DNA from: Frigoribacterium sp. Leaf415
Lineage (GTDB): Bacteria > Actinomycetota > Actinomycetes > Actinomycetales > Microbacteriaceae
Direction of reading: 5' to 3'
DNA length: 64,000 bases
Assembly (NCBI RefSeq): GCF_001424645.1
Contig: NZ_LMQR01000001.1
Span: 1-64,000 of the forward strand
Shown here: positions 8,584-17,160 of the stretch, piece by piece
Layout of the letters: the number at the start of each line of letters is the position of its first letter
How positions within the stretch are numbered: the first letter of the stretch is position 1
The notes under the pieces: generated by a model
What the model saw: the letters and a program-made list of their open reading frames with translations, nothing else
Databases searched by the model: none
What the model was told of the DNA's origin: nothing
Program-made: the position numbers and the translations under genes

Positions 8584-9915
8584 TCAGCGGCGACGCAGGC
8601 GCAGACGTCCGGCGACGAGGGCCCCGGCACCGGCGAGGACCGCACCGAGGGCCCAGGTCAGCGCACCCGACGGCTCCGACCCGGTGTAGGCGAGCGACGT
8701 CGCGCGGGTCGGCGTCACGGCGGCGACGCGACGCACCGGCAGTGCGGCCGGGGCGACGGTGCTCGGCGTCGTGGTGACGGGGACGGTCGCGGCGGAGGCG
8801 ACCGAGAACACCACGGCGGCCGAGAAATCGCTCTCCGTCGTCAGGTCGGCGTCGAAGGTGTAGGCGTCCGTCGCGAAGTCGCCGACGGGCAGGACGAAGC
8901 GGGCCGCGAAGCGTCCGTCGGCGTCCACGGGCACCACGGCCGTCGCGGAGCCCGAGACCTCGTACGGGACGGGGTCGACGTCCACCGGGATCTCGAAGGC
9001 GATCTCGTCGCCGGTGGGCTCGGCGTCGGACGCCGGGTCGGGCTCAGCCGACGGGTCGGCGTCCGACGGCGCGTCTGTCGACGGATCGGGCAGGTCGGTG
9101 ACCAGCTCGTCGGCGTCGTAGACCTCGACGAGGGCATAGCCGCCGGGTACGCCGTTCTGGCCGTTCACCGTGACGACACCGGCCGTCGCGCCGACCGGTG
9201 CGGTGAGCGCCGGGGCGGGGACGGAGGTCGTCACCGGCACGTCGGACGAGGACGAGAGGCCGCTGCCGTCCGTGACCGTGACCGTGACGAAGCCCCCGAC
9301 GGCGAAGGTCGCGGGCAGCTCCACGAAGAACACGGTCGAGCCGTCCTCGTCGAAAACGGGGGAGTCGTCGAAGGTGACGTAGTCGGCATCGGCGGGCACG
9401 CCTTCGCCCGACACCGTGACGCCGACGACATCACCGGGCGTGAAGCCCTGGGCGAAGACGGGGAAGGCCTGGCCCGGGTGGGCTGCGTTGACGGGGATGA
9501 ACACGAAGAGGTCGTCGACCACCATGTCGGTCGCCACTTCTGTCGGGGCGACCTCGCGGGTCGGAGCAGAGGTCTCGACCGGGGCGTCGACCTCGGGAGC
9601 GGCTGCGTCGGACGCGTCCTCCGACGATCCTGTCGCGTCGGGGACGTCGGTCGGGAGTGTTGCCGGGGCGACGGCCTGGGCGCCGGGTCCGGCTGGCTCG
9701 GCCGCTGCCGGTGAGGCATCGCCCGGGACGGCGACGGCGGAGACGCTCGTCGAGTCGCCCGTCGTCGTGGTGCCGGTCGTGGCGTCGGTCGTGGCCTCGG
9801 CGGCCACGGGGTCGCCGTCGGCGGCGAAGGCCGTGGCGGGCGTGAGGACGAGGGCCGCGGCGAGGACGACGGCGGGCAGGGCGGTGGCGGCGCCGAGGCG
9901 GCGTGATCTGGACAT
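8584..9915 (-). CDS. Secreted cell-wall-anchored protein with LAYTG sorting signal
   Basis: This 443-aa protein begins with a Sec signal peptide (AVVLAAALVLTPATAFA, cleavage after about residue 31). A low-complexity Ala/Thr/Ser/Asp region rich in V-P-A follows, then beta-sandwich-like repeats (AHPGQAFPVFAQGFTPGDVVGVTVSGEGVP and a similar stretch later). Near the C-terminus LAYTGSEPSG precedes a hydrophobic helix and the tail RLRLRRR. LAxTG is the motif cut by class E sortases of high-GC actinobacteria. The ATG at 9915 has GGGGGAA upstream. Adhesion or surface-layer roles are possible but not shown. Confidence 0.78.
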   Translation of the reverse strand: MSRSRRLGAATALPAVVLAAALVLTPATAFAADGDPVAAEATTDATTGTTTTGDSTSVSAVAVPGDASPAAAEPAGPGAQAVAPATLPTDVPDATGSSEDASDAAAPEVDAPVETSAPTREVAPTEVATDMVVDDLFVFIPVNAAHPGQAFPVFAQGFTPGDVVGVTVSGEGVPADADYVTFDDSPVFDEDGSTVFFVELPATFAVGGFVTVTVTDGSGLSSSSDVPVTTSVPAPALTAPVGATAGVVTVNGQNGVPGGYALVEVYDADELVTDLPDPSTDAPSDADPSAEPDPASDAEPTGDEIAFEIPVDVDPVPYEVSGSATAVVPVDADGRFAARFVLPVGDFATDAYTFDADLTTESDFSAAVVFSVASAATVPVTTTPSTVAPAALPVRRVAAVTPTRATSLAYTGSEPSGALTWALGAVLAGAGALVAGRLRLRRR

Positions 9916-10083
9916 GGTTCCCCCGGGACGAGTGGTGCCGCGCGTCGGGTGAGCGCGGTCGGTCGACTGTAGACAGCCCTGTCGGGCAGGTCGAGGGGGC
10001 GGATCGTCCCCAGGGTCCGCCGTGATGAGACCGTGACCGATTTGTCCCCCGGACGACTCGCGAGCGGGTACGGCGTCACTCCC

Positions 10084-10141
10084 CGAGATGTCACGACGTG
10101 CCGCTCAGCTCCGGACGTGAGCGGCAGGTCGTGACATCTCG
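10084..10141. terminator. Hairpin of the GAGATGTCACGAC family, copy 1
   Basis: Arms starting CGAGATGTCACGAC and ending GTCGTGACATCTCG pair with few mismatches, with TGCCGCTCA/TGAGCGGCA as inner stem. It follows the stop of the LysR gene (transcribed leftward). Related copies occur at 18033-18092 and 21063-21120. Confidence 0.75.
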
Positions 10142-10158
10142 GTCGGTTGGTCCGGGCC

Positions 10159-11097
10159 TCAGGCGCCGATGAGCTCGAGGGTGATGCGGCCGGCCCGCAG
10201 GTCGCGGTCGCGCATCACGGTGAGCTCGGTGCGGATCTGGGCCGTGAACGCCGTCGTCATGGGGTTCGGTCGCCCCGAGAGCCAGAGCATCGAGAGGGCC
10301 GTGCGGGCCCAGTCCTCGGCGATCGTGACGAACCGGACGCCGGGGATCGGGATGTAGGACGACAGGTAGGGCATGAGCGAGACGCCGAGGCCGCAGGCGA
10401 CCGTGCTCAGCATCGAGAGGTCGTTCACCGCGTGGATGGGGATGCGCGGGTTGAAACCGGCCCGGACGCACGACATCACGATGCGGTCGTAGGCCTGGGG
10501 TGCGTCCTCGCGGTTGAACATGATGAAGTCGTCGTCGGCCAGCTCGCCCAGGGGTACCGAGGTCTCACCGGCCAGCCGGTGCGTGTCGGGCAGGGCCACG
10601 ACCAAGGGCTCGAGCGCCAGCTGCTCGACCTCGAACCGGTCGTCGATCGAGCGCACGCGCGTGAAGCCCAGGTCGACCGAGCCCCGCACGAGGTCGGACA
10701 GGATCGCCTGCTCCTCGCTCTCCTCGACCAGCACCCGGGCACCCGGGTGCGACGCCGAGAACGCCCGCACCACGGTCGGCAGCAGCCCGGCGAGAACCGA
10801 GCTGATGCTGCCCACCCGCAGCGGCTGCACGTCGGCCACGACCGAGTCGAGCAGCGACTCGGTCTGCTCGATCTGGTGCAGGATGCGCTTGCCCTCACGC
10901 TTGAGCAGCTCGCCCGCGGGGGTCAACCGCGGGGCCGTGCGCGCCTGCCGCTCGAACAACCGCGTGCCGAGCTTCGCCTCGAGCCGCGAGATCGCCTGGC
11001 TGAGCGGCGGCTGGCTCATCTGCAGCCGCGCCGCGGCCTTCGTGAACGAGAGGTCGTCGGCGACCGCCATGAAGTAGGTGAGCTCTCGGATCTCCAT
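10159..11097 (-). CDS. LysR family transcriptional regulator
   Basis: This 312-aa protein is of normal LysR length. The N-terminal helix-turn-helix reads FTKAAARLQMSQPPLSQAISRLEAKLGTRLFER (about residues 18-50). The rest is the periplasmic-binding-like effector domain. I chose the ATG before EIRELTYFM because GAGAGG lies six bases upstream. A GTG seven codons earlier is possible. It is divergent from the flavin oxidase and ABC importer, which it most likely activates in response to an amine or amino acid. Confidence 0.87.
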   Translation of the reverse strand: MEIRELTYFMAVADDLSFTKAAARLQMSQPPLSQAISRLEAKLGTRLFERQARTAPRLTPAGELLKREGKRILHQIEQTESLLDSVVADVQPLRVGSISSVLAGLLPTVVRAFSASHPGARVLVEESEEQAILSDLVRGSVDLGFTRVRSIDDRFEVEQLALEPLVVALPDTHRLAGETSVPLGELADDDFIMFNREDAPQAYDRIVMSCVRAGFNPRIPIHAVNDLSMLSTVACGLGVSLMPYLSSYIPIPGVRFVTIAEDWARTALSMLWLSGRPNPMTTAFTAQIRTELTVMRDRDLRAGRITLELIGA

Positions 11098-11123
11098 CGT
11101 CGGCCTCTCGTCGGTCACGCCTC

Positions 11124-11138
11124 ATACGCAGCGGGTAT
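11124..11138. promoter_or_regulatory. T-N11-A site (ATAC-N7-GTAT) between LysR and oxidase genes
   Basis: The interrupted palindrome fits the T-N11-A rule for LysR-type regulators and lies in the 98-bp divergent gap. Binding is inferred, not shown. Confidence 0.5.
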
Positions 11139-11195
11139 CAGATCATCCCTTTTTGGTATTTGAGAGCGCAAGCGTCGGCTCGATAGACAGGCTCC

Positions 11196-12512
11196 ATGAA
11201 CGACGCCACCAGCGCCTCCTCGGCACCCGGACCCCTCGACCCGCCCCTCGACGCCGACGTCATCGTCGTCGGTCTCGGCGCCTGGGGAGCCCAGGCGCTC
11301 TGGCGGCTGGCCGAGCGCGGGCAGCGCGTGATCGGCGTCGAGCGCTTCGGCATCGGCCACCCGATGGGCTCGACCCACGGCGCGACCCGGCTGTTCCGCA
11401 TCGCCTGCATGGAGCACCCGGGGCTCGCCCCGATCGCGACCCGCGCCCGCGACCTCTGGTACGACCTGGGTGAGCGCACCGGACAGACCCTGTTGCGTCA
11501 GACGGGCGGCGTCATGGTCGGCCCCCGCGACGGTCACGTCGTCGCCGGCACCCTGCGAGCCGTCCACGAGGCCGGGCTCGAGTCGACCGTGTTCGAGCAC
11601 GACGAACTCGTCGCCCGCTTCCCGCAGTACGCCGGTTTCGGCCCGGACGACATCGGCGTGTGGGACCCGGCCGCCGGCATCAGCTACCCCGAGAAGGGCG
11701 TGCGGGCCGCGGTCGAGGTGGCCCGGTCGCTCGGGGCGACGGTGCTGACCGACACCCGGGTGACATCGATCGACCCGGTCGAAGGGGGAGTCGAGGTCAC
11801 GGCCGGCGGACGGGTGCTGCGGGCCGCCCGCGTCGTGGTGACGCTCGGCGCCTGGACCCCGCAGTTCGTCGACCATCCGCTCGTCGCCCGCCGCACCCCG
11901 CTGTTCTGGTTCGAGGGCACGACTCCCGAGGCGACGGCACCGGGCGGCGACTTCGACCTCGCGGCGTTCCCGGTGTTCATCCGCCAGCTGCCCGACGGCA
12001 CCACCCTCTGGGGTCACGGCGCGGACCACGGCGACGGCGACGGCTACGCCGTCAAGATCGGGCTCGAGGACTCGGGCGGCGCCTTCGAGGACGCCGAGGC
12101 CGACACGGTCGACCGGTACATCCACCCCGCGGCGGATTACGGCATGCTCTCGGCGGCCGTGGCCCGAGCCTTCCCGGGGCTCGACCCGACCCCCGCCAAG
12201 GCGATCGCCTGCATGGTGACGAACTCGCCCGACCGCCAGTTCGTCATCGGCCACCCGGGCGGCGACCCCCGCGTCGTCGTCGCCGGCGGCGACAGCGGCC
12301 ACGGTTTCAAGCACGCCCCCGCGATCGGTGAGCTGCTCGCCCAGCTCGCCGTCGACGAGGAACCGTTCACCGACATCGACTTCATGAGCCCGGACCGCGG
12401 CTACGACGGCACGTCCTGGCTCGACGAGGACGACCACGAGGCCACCCGCGCCGCGACAGCAGACCCGGCCGCGGCGGCCGACGCGACCGAGCGCCTGACG
12501 GTGCCGTCCTGA
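11196..12512 (+). CDS. FAD-dependent N-methyl amino acid oxidase (sarcosine / N-methyltryptophan oxidase type)
   Basis: A 438-aa DAO-fold flavoenzyme, expected to demethylate N-methyl amino acids giving formaldehyde, the amino acid and H2O2. The FAD-binding motif VIVVGLGAWGAQALWRLAERG lies at about residues 24-44. HGATRLFRIA corresponds to the substrate-loop motif of monomeric sarcosine oxidases. Cys339 in IACMVTNSPDRQFVIG matches the cysteine that holds FAD covalently in that family. The C-terminus has about 35 extra acidic/Ala residues. The ABC importer follows after 97 bp, so substrate uptake and oxidation are probably coupled under the LysR regulator. The exact substrate is unknown. Confidence 0.82.
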   Translation: MNDATSASSAPGPLDPPLDADVIVVGLGAWGAQALWRLAERGQRVIGVERFGIGHPMGSTHGATRLFRIACMEHPGLAPIATRARDLWYDLGERTGQTLLRQTGGVMVGPRDGHVVAGTLRAVHEAGLESTVFEHDELVARFPQYAGFGPDDIGVWDPAAGISYPEKGVRAAVEVARSLGATVLTDTRVTSIDPVEGGVEVTAGGRVLRAARVVVTLGAWTPQFVDHPLVARRTPLFWFEGTTPEATAPGGDFDLAAFPVFIRQLPDGTTLWGHGADHGDGDGYAVKIGLEDSGGAFEDAEADTVDRYIHPAADYGMLSAAVARAFPGLDPTPAKAIACMVTNSPDRQFVIGHPGGDPRVVVAGGDSGHGFKHAPAIGELLAQLAVDEEPFTDIDFMSPDRGYDGTSWLDEDDHEATRAATADPAAAADATERLTVPS

Positions 12513-12565
12513 CCCGGCCGACCCGCGCCTCCCGAACCCACCCCGCACTCCCCTCGCACCGCACC

Positions 12566-12595
12566 GCCTCGCATCGCCCCGCCTCGCATCGCCCC
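12566..12595. repeat. 15-bp tandem duplication
   Basis: GCCTCGCATCGCCCC occurs twice in direct tandem in the gap between the oxidase gene and the substrate-binding protein gene, just before the ribosome site of the latter. Confidence 0.85.
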
Positions 12596-12609
12596 GACAG
12601 GAGAGAACC

Positions 12610-13440
12610 ATGACCAGACGAACGACCACCCGCCTCACGGCCGCCCTCGCCGCGGTCGCAGCCCTCGGCCTCGCCCTGACCGCCTGCTCGTCGGGCGGGG
12701 CCGAGGCCGGCGCCTCGAACGAATTGGGCACCATCTCGGCCGGCACGCTGCGCATCGGCACGACCGGCGACACCAAGCCGTACGCCTACACCGAGGACGG
12801 CGAGCTGCAGGGCTTCGACGTCGAGATGGCGAAGGAGGTCGCCAAGCGCCTCGGGCTGAAGACCGAGTTCGTCACGCAGGAGTTCTCGGCCCTGCTGCCC
12901 GCCGTCGCCAACGGGCAGCTCGACATGGCCGCCGCGTCCATCAGCGACACCGAGGAGCGCGAGAAGACCGTCGACTTCAGCGACCACTACTTCATCGGGT
13001 ACATCTCGGTGCTGGCCGCAGACGGCTCGGGCATCACCGACGACGAGTCCTCGCTCGACGGCAAGCGGCTCGGCATCGTCCAGGGCACGATCCAGGACAG
13101 CTACGCCCAGGAGAACTTCACCGGCGCCGAGCTCGTCCGCTTCCCCGACAACAACAGTGCCGTCGCGGCGCTGAGCTCGGGCACGATCGACGCGCACTTC
13201 CTCGACTTCCCCGTGGCCGAGGAGTACGCGGCGGCGTCGAACGGCTCGCAGAGCATCGCGATCAACGTCGCCGTGCCCGAGTTCCCGGTCGGCTTCCCGA
13301 TCGCGAAGGGCAACGACGCGCTGAAGACCGCCGTGGACGGGGCCGTGGCCGACATCGTCGCCGACGGCACCTGGCTCGAGATCGACCAGAAGTTCTTCCC
13401 GGACCAGCCCGTCCCCGACGAGTTCCAGCCGAGCGAGTGA
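12610..13440 (+). CDS. Amino acid ABC transporter substrate-binding lipoprotein
   Basis: A 276-aa family 3 solute-binding protein. The lipoprotein signal ends in LTAC with Cys26 as the lipidated residue. The mature protein carries the family pattern: GTLRIGTTGDTKPYAY, GFDVEMAKEVAKRLG, LLPAVANGQLDMAAASISDTEEREKTVDFSDHY and LGIVQGTIQDSY. It would bind a polar amino acid or amine outside the membrane and deliver it to the permease 13 bp downstream. GGAGAGAACC precedes the ATG as ribosome site. The neighbouring oxidase suggests an N-methylated amino acid as ligand. Confidence 0.92.
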   Translation: MTRRTTTRLTAALAAVAALGLALTACSSGGAEAGASNELGTISAGTLRIGTTGDTKPYAYTEDGELQGFDVEMAKEVAKRLGLKTEFVTQEFSALLPAVANGQLDMAAASISDTEEREKTVDFSDHYFIGYISVLAADGSGITDDESSLDGKRLGIVQGTIQDSYAQENFTGAELVRFPDNNSAVAALSSGTIDAHFLDFPVAEEYAAASNGSQSIAINVAVPEFPVGFPIAKGNDALKTAVDGAVADIVADGTWLEIDQKFFPDQPVPDEFQPSE

Positions 13441-13453
13441 GCGGGGTGCGACC

Positions 13454-14347
13454 GTGAACTTCTCCGACGCGCTGGCCAACATCGGACGCAGTTTCTTCGA
13501 CGGCGAGGCGATGCTGCGCACGCTGCCCGACATGCTCGCCTACGGGGTGTGGAACACGCTGCTGCTGGCGATCTGCGCCACGGCGATCGGCGTCGTGGTC
13601 GGCCTGCTGCTCGCCGTGATGGGCACGAGTCGTCACCTCCTGCCCCGCGTGCTCAGCCGCATCTACACCGACGTGTTCCGTGGGCTCCCCGCCATCCTGA
13701 CGATCCTGCTCATCGGGACGGGCTTGTCGCCGCTGTTCAACCTGTTCACGCGGGGCAACCCGTACCCGCTGGGCATCCTGGCGCTCAGCCTGATCGCCAG
13801 CGCCTACATCGGCGAGATCTTCCGGGCCGGCATCCTCGCGGTCGACCGCGGCCAGCTCGAGGCGTCCCGGGCGCTCGGCATGAGCCACGGCGACTCGATG
13901 CGGCTCGTCGTGATCCCGCAGGGCATCCGTCAGGTGCTGCCGTCGCTGGTGAACCAGTTCATCGCCATCGTGAAGGACTCGTCGCTCGTGTACTTCCTCG
14001 GGCTGATCACGTCGCAGCGCGAGCTGTTCCGCATCGGCCAGGACGCGGCCATCACGAACGGCAACCTCTCTCCGCTGGTGCTGGCGGGCGTGTTCTACCT
14101 GATCATCACGGTGCCGTTGACGCACCTGGTCAACGTCATCGACCGCCGGCTGCGCGAGGGCCGCTCGTTCGGACGGCGTCCGTCGGGCGCGGTTCCGCCG
14201 GGCACCCCGCCGTCGCCCTCGGCCTTGGCATCGGCCTCGGCCTCGGCATCGTCGGCACCGGCCGCGGACGCCGCGGGCGCCCCCTCGGCCGCGGGCGCCC
14301 CCACCACCGAACCCCTCGCCCCCGCCACGTCAGGAGCCCCTCGATGA
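13454..14347 (+). CDS. Amino acid ABC transporter permease (HisMQ type)
   Basis: The 297-aa permease starts with GTG. It has the characteristic segment [27 protein letters not shown], then [16 protein letters not shown]. The EAA loop reads [48 protein letters not shown]. About five membrane helices are expected. The last 60 residues are an Ala/Ser/Pro-rich cytoplasmic tail not typical of the family. The stop overlaps the ATPase start as ATGA, indicating translational coupling. Confidence 0.9.
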   Translation: MNFSDALANIGRSFFDGEAMLRTLPDMLAYGVWNTLLLAICATAIGVVVGLLLAVMGTSRHLLPRVLSRIYTDVFRGLPAILTILLIGTGLSPLFNLFTRGNPYPLGILALSLIASAYIGEIFRAGILAVDRGQLEASRALGMSHGDSMRLVVIPQGIRQVLPSLVNQFIAIVKDSSLVYFLGLITSQRELFRIGQDAAITNGNLSPLVLAGVFYLIITVPLTHLVNVIDRRLREGRSFGRRPSGAVPPGTPPSPSALASASASASSAPAADAAGAPSAAGAPTTEPLAPATSGAPR

Positions 14348-15111
14348 CCACCCTCACCGCGCCACCGGCCGTGCCCTCGGTGCAGACCGCCGGCGCCCTC
14401 GAGATCCGGGGGCTGACCAAGGACTTCGGGGCCACCCGGGTGCTGCACGGCATCGACCTCGTGGTGCCCGCCGGCACGACGACCTGCATCATCGGCCCGT
14501 CGGGGTCGGGCAAGTCGACGGTGTTGCGCTGCGTCAACCGCCTCGAGGAGCCCTCGGGCGGCGAGGTGCTGCTCGACGGGACGGACGTGCTGCACGGCTC
14601 CGAGGACGCGTTGCGTCGTCGGGTCGGCATGGTGTTCCAGCACTTCAACCTGTTCCCGCACCGGACGGTGCTCGACAACATCGTGCTGCCGCTGCGTCGG
14701 GTCCGTCGGGTGTCGAAGGCCGAGGCCCGACGGGTCGCGCTCGAACGCCTCACCGAGGTCGGGCTCGCCGAGAAGGCCGACGTCCGGCCCGCGTCGCTCT
14801 CGGGAGGCCAGAAGCAGCGCGTCGCCATCGCCCGGGCCCTGGCGCTCGGACCCGAGGTGATGCTCTTCGACGAGGCCACGTCGGCGCTCGACCCCGAGCT
14901 GGTGAAGGGCGTGCTCGCCCTGATGAAGGGGCTGGCCGGTGCGGGCATGACCATGGTCGTGGTCACCCACGAGATGGGCTTCGCCCGCGAGGCCGCCGAC
15001 CAGGTCGTCTTCATGGACCGCGGCGTCGTCGTCGAGGCCGGGCCGCCGGCCCAACTCTTCGACCACCCGCGCACCGACCGGCTGAAGACGTTCCTCGACC
15101 AGGTGCTCTGA
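14344..15111 (+). CDS. Amino acid ABC transporter ATP-binding protein
   Basis: This 255-aa cytoplasmic ATPase has Walker [11 protein letters not shown]-loop [10 protein letters not shown], signature [15 protein letters not shown], Walker [15 protein letters not shown] and the H-loop VVTHEMGF. The QHFNLFPH and GGQKQR variants are those of GlnQ/HisP-type polar amino acid importers. The ATG at 14344 overlaps the permease stop. It is the last gene of the oxidase-importer operon, and a hairpin follows 14 bp after the stop. Confidence 0.93.
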   Translation: MTTLTAPPAVPSVQTAGALEIRGLTKDFGATRVLHGIDLVVPAGTTTCIIGPSGSGKSTVLRCVNRLEEPSGGEVLLDGTDVLHGSEDALRRRVGMVFQHFNLFPHRTVLDNIVLPLRRVRRVSKAEARRVALERLTEVGLAEKADVRPASLSGGQKQRVAIARALALGPEVMLFDEATSALDPELVKGVLALMKGLAGAGMTMVVVTHEMGFAREAADQVVFMDRGVVVEAGPPAQLFDHPRTDRLKTFLDQVL

Positions 15112-15124
15112 ACCGAGGGACCCG

Positions 15125-15163
15125 AGGAGGCGCGGTGTCGGCGGGGCCGGAACCGCGCCTCCT
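15125..15163. terminator. Hairpin with AGGAGGCGCGGT arms
   Basis: Arms 15125-15136 and 15152-15163 are perfect complements (12 bp) around a 15-nt G/C-rich loop. It lies 13 bp after the ABC ATPase stop. The arm word recurs in the hairpins at 18097, 19303 and 53795. Confidence 0.75.
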
Positions 15164-15216
15164 GCAGTCTCCGCACTTTTCTCGTGCCCCCCGTTCGCGT
15201 ACTGGACAGGGAGGTC

Positions 15217-15271
15217 TTGTTTCGTCGTCGAGGCGGGCGTAGCGTCCGGATCGGGTGGCAACGACGCCACC
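15217..15271 (+). promoter_or_regulatory. Sigma-70-like promoter and 5' hairpin of the glucanase operon
   Basis: TTGTTT (15217-15222), 17-bp spacer, TAGCGT (15240-15245) is a good housekeeping promoter. The predicted transcript would start near 15252, right before the small hairpin GGTGGC-N6-GCCACC (15254-15271), which could protect the 5' end. GGAGACGAGAAG follows as ribosome site. Confidence 0.55.
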
Positions 15272-15286
15272 GGAGACGAGAAGATC

Positions 15287-17074
15287 ATGCACAGACGGAT
15301 GAGGACTCTGATCGCGGCGGGGGTCGCCGCGAGCGTAGTGGGGGCGGTGGTGCCCGCGCTCGCCGCGCAGTCGGCACCGGCCGTGACCACCAGCGACCGG
15401 CCGGACTTCGGGCCGAACGTGACCGTGTACGACCCGAGCGTGCCGGCCTCGACGATCCAGGCCGACATCGACGCGGCCTTCGACGCGCAGCTGCGCAACC
15501 CCACGGCGCAGTTCGGCGACCAGCGCCACGCCTTCCTGTTCGAGCCCGGCACCTACGGCCGGGTCTTCGCCAACCTCGGCTTCTACACGGCCCTTCAGGG
15601 CCTCGGCAAGAACCCCGACGACGTCACGATCCAGGGTGCGGTCAACGTCGACTCGGGCTGGAACTACGGCGACGAGAAGAACGCGACACAGAACTTCTGG
15701 CGGTCGGTCGAGAACCTGGCCGTCGAGCCCGAGTCGGGCGTCGACCGGTGGGCCGTGTCGCAGGCTGCCCCCATGCGCCGCGTCCACATCAAGGGCGACC
15801 TGACCATGGGGCCGTCGAACCAGGACGGCGGACAGGGCTACTCGTCCGGCGGGTACATCGCCGACAGCAAGGTCGACGGCACCGTCACCTCGGGTTCGCA
15901 GCAGCAGTGGTACACCCGGGACTCGACCCTCGGGTCGTGGCAGGGCGGCAACTGGAACATGACCTTCTCGGGTGTGCAGGGCGCCCCCGCGAACGACTTC
16001 TCGAAGAGCTACACGACCCTCGCCACGACGCCGGTCACGCGCGAGAAGCCGTACCTCTACGTCGACGACGCGGGTGATTACCACGTGTTCGTCCCCGCGC
16101 TGCGACGGGACTCGGCCGGGGTCACCTGGCCCGACACGGCCGGCACCGACCTGCCGATGCACGACTTCTACGTCGCCCACCCCGGTGACTCGGCCGCGAC
16201 CCTGAACGGTGCGCTGGCGCAGGGCCTGAACCTGTTCCTCACGCCGGGCACCTACCGGCTCGACCAGGCGATCGAGGTCACGCGGGCCGACACCGTCGTC
16301 ACCGGCATCGGCTTCCCGACGCTCGTCCCGACCAGCGGAAACGCGGTCCTGACCACGGCCGACGTGGCCGGGGTGACCGTCTCGGGCCTCGTCGTCGACG
16401 CCGGCACGCAGAACAGCGACCAGCTGATGCGGCTCGGCACCACGGGCTCGCACGTCGACCACGCGGCGAACCCGCAGAGCGTGCAGGACGTGTACTTCCG
16501 CGTCGGCTCGAGCATCCAGGGCAACGCGACCACCACGCTGCAGGTGAACAGCGACGACACGATCGTCGACCACATCTGGGCCTGGCGCGCCGACCACGGC
16601 GGTGCCCCCACGGGCTGGACCGTCAACCGCGGCGCGACGGGCGTCGAGGTGAACGGCGACGACGTGCTGGCCACCGGCCTGTTCGTCGAGCACTACCAGC
16701 AGTACCAGGTGGTGTGGAACGGGGAGCGTGGTCGCACGGTCTTCTTCCAGAACGAGCTGCCGTACGACGTGCCCGACAACGCCTCGTGGCAGAGCCCGAC
16801 CGGCGAGGGGTGGGCGGCCTACAAGGTCGCGGACGGCGTGACCAGCCACGAGATCTGGGGTGGCGGCGTCTACTCGTTCTTCAACGCGAACCCGCAGGTG
16901 CGCCTGGCCCAGGCGTTCGAGGTGCCCCGCACGTCGGGCGTGAAGGCCCACGGCGTCTTCACGGTCTCGCTCGGTGACGTCGGCACGATCTCGAGCGTCA
17001 TCAACGGCGTCGGCGACTCGGTGCCGACGCCCGCGGGCAACACCGTCCCCAGCCGGGTGGTGACGTACCCGTGA
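15287..17074 (+). CDS. Secreted GH55 exo-beta-1,3-glucanase (laminarinase)
   Basis: This 595-aa protein has a signal peptide (AAGVAASVVGAVVPALA). The mature part matches, from memory, the bacterial GH55 enzymes exemplified by Streptomyces SacteLam55A across its whole length: AFLFEPGTYG, GFYTALQGLGKNPDDVTI, NFWRSVENLAV, WAVSQAAPMRRVHIKG, SGGYIADSKVDG, QQQWYTRDS, TTLATTPVTREKPYLYVD, LATGLFVEHYQQYQVVWNGE and RGRTVFFQNELPYD. The fold is a double right-handed beta-helix that releases glucose from beta-1,3-glucan ends. Conserved acidic residues Glu468 (VEH) and Glu480 (WNGE) lie in the catalytic region; I do not assign the acid. It is followed by a GH16 endo-glucanase. Confidence 0.88.
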   Translation: MHRRMRTLIAAGVAASVVGAVVPALAAQSAPAVTTSDRPDFGPNVTVYDPSVPASTIQADIDAAFDAQLRNPTAQFGDQRHAFLFEPGTYGRVFANLGFYTALQGLGKNPDDVTIQGAVNVDSGWNYGDEKNATQNFWRSVENLAVEPESGVDRWAVSQAAPMRRVHIKGDLTMGPSNQDGGQGYSSGGYIADSKVDGTVTSGSQQQWYTRDSTLGSWQGGNWNMTFSGVQGAPANDFSKSYTTLATTPVTREKPYLYVDDAGDYHVFVPALRRDSAGVTWPDTAGTDLPMHDFYVAHPGDSAATLNGALAQGLNLFLTPGTYRLDQAIEVTRADTVVTGIGFPTLVPTSGNAVLTTADVAGVTVSGLVVDAGTQNSDQLMRLGTTGSHVDHAANPQSVQDVYFRVGSSIQGNATTTLQVNSDDTIVDHIWAWRADHGGAPTGWTVNRGATGVEVNGDDVLATGLFVEHYQQYQVVWNGERGRTVFFQNELPYDVPDNASWQSPTGEGWAAYKVADGVTSHEIWGGGVYSFFNANPQVRLAQAFEVPRTSGVKAHGVFTVSLGDVGTISSVINGVGDSVPTPAGNTVPSRVVTYP

Positions 17075-17160
17075 GCGCACGCCCGATCGACACGGACCCA
17101 CGGAGCGACACCAAGCCACGTACGGACACTGATCGACGCACGACGACGAGCGGAGACATC

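Noticed and set aside
12610..12640. Riboswitch upstream of the amino acid binding protein
   Set aside because: The upstream region contains only a 15-bp tandem repeat and a ribosome site; no conserved aptamer elements were seen.
15011..17119. 702-aa minus-strand ORF
   Set aside because: It is the antisense of the GH55 gene, which has clear family motifs on the plus strand.
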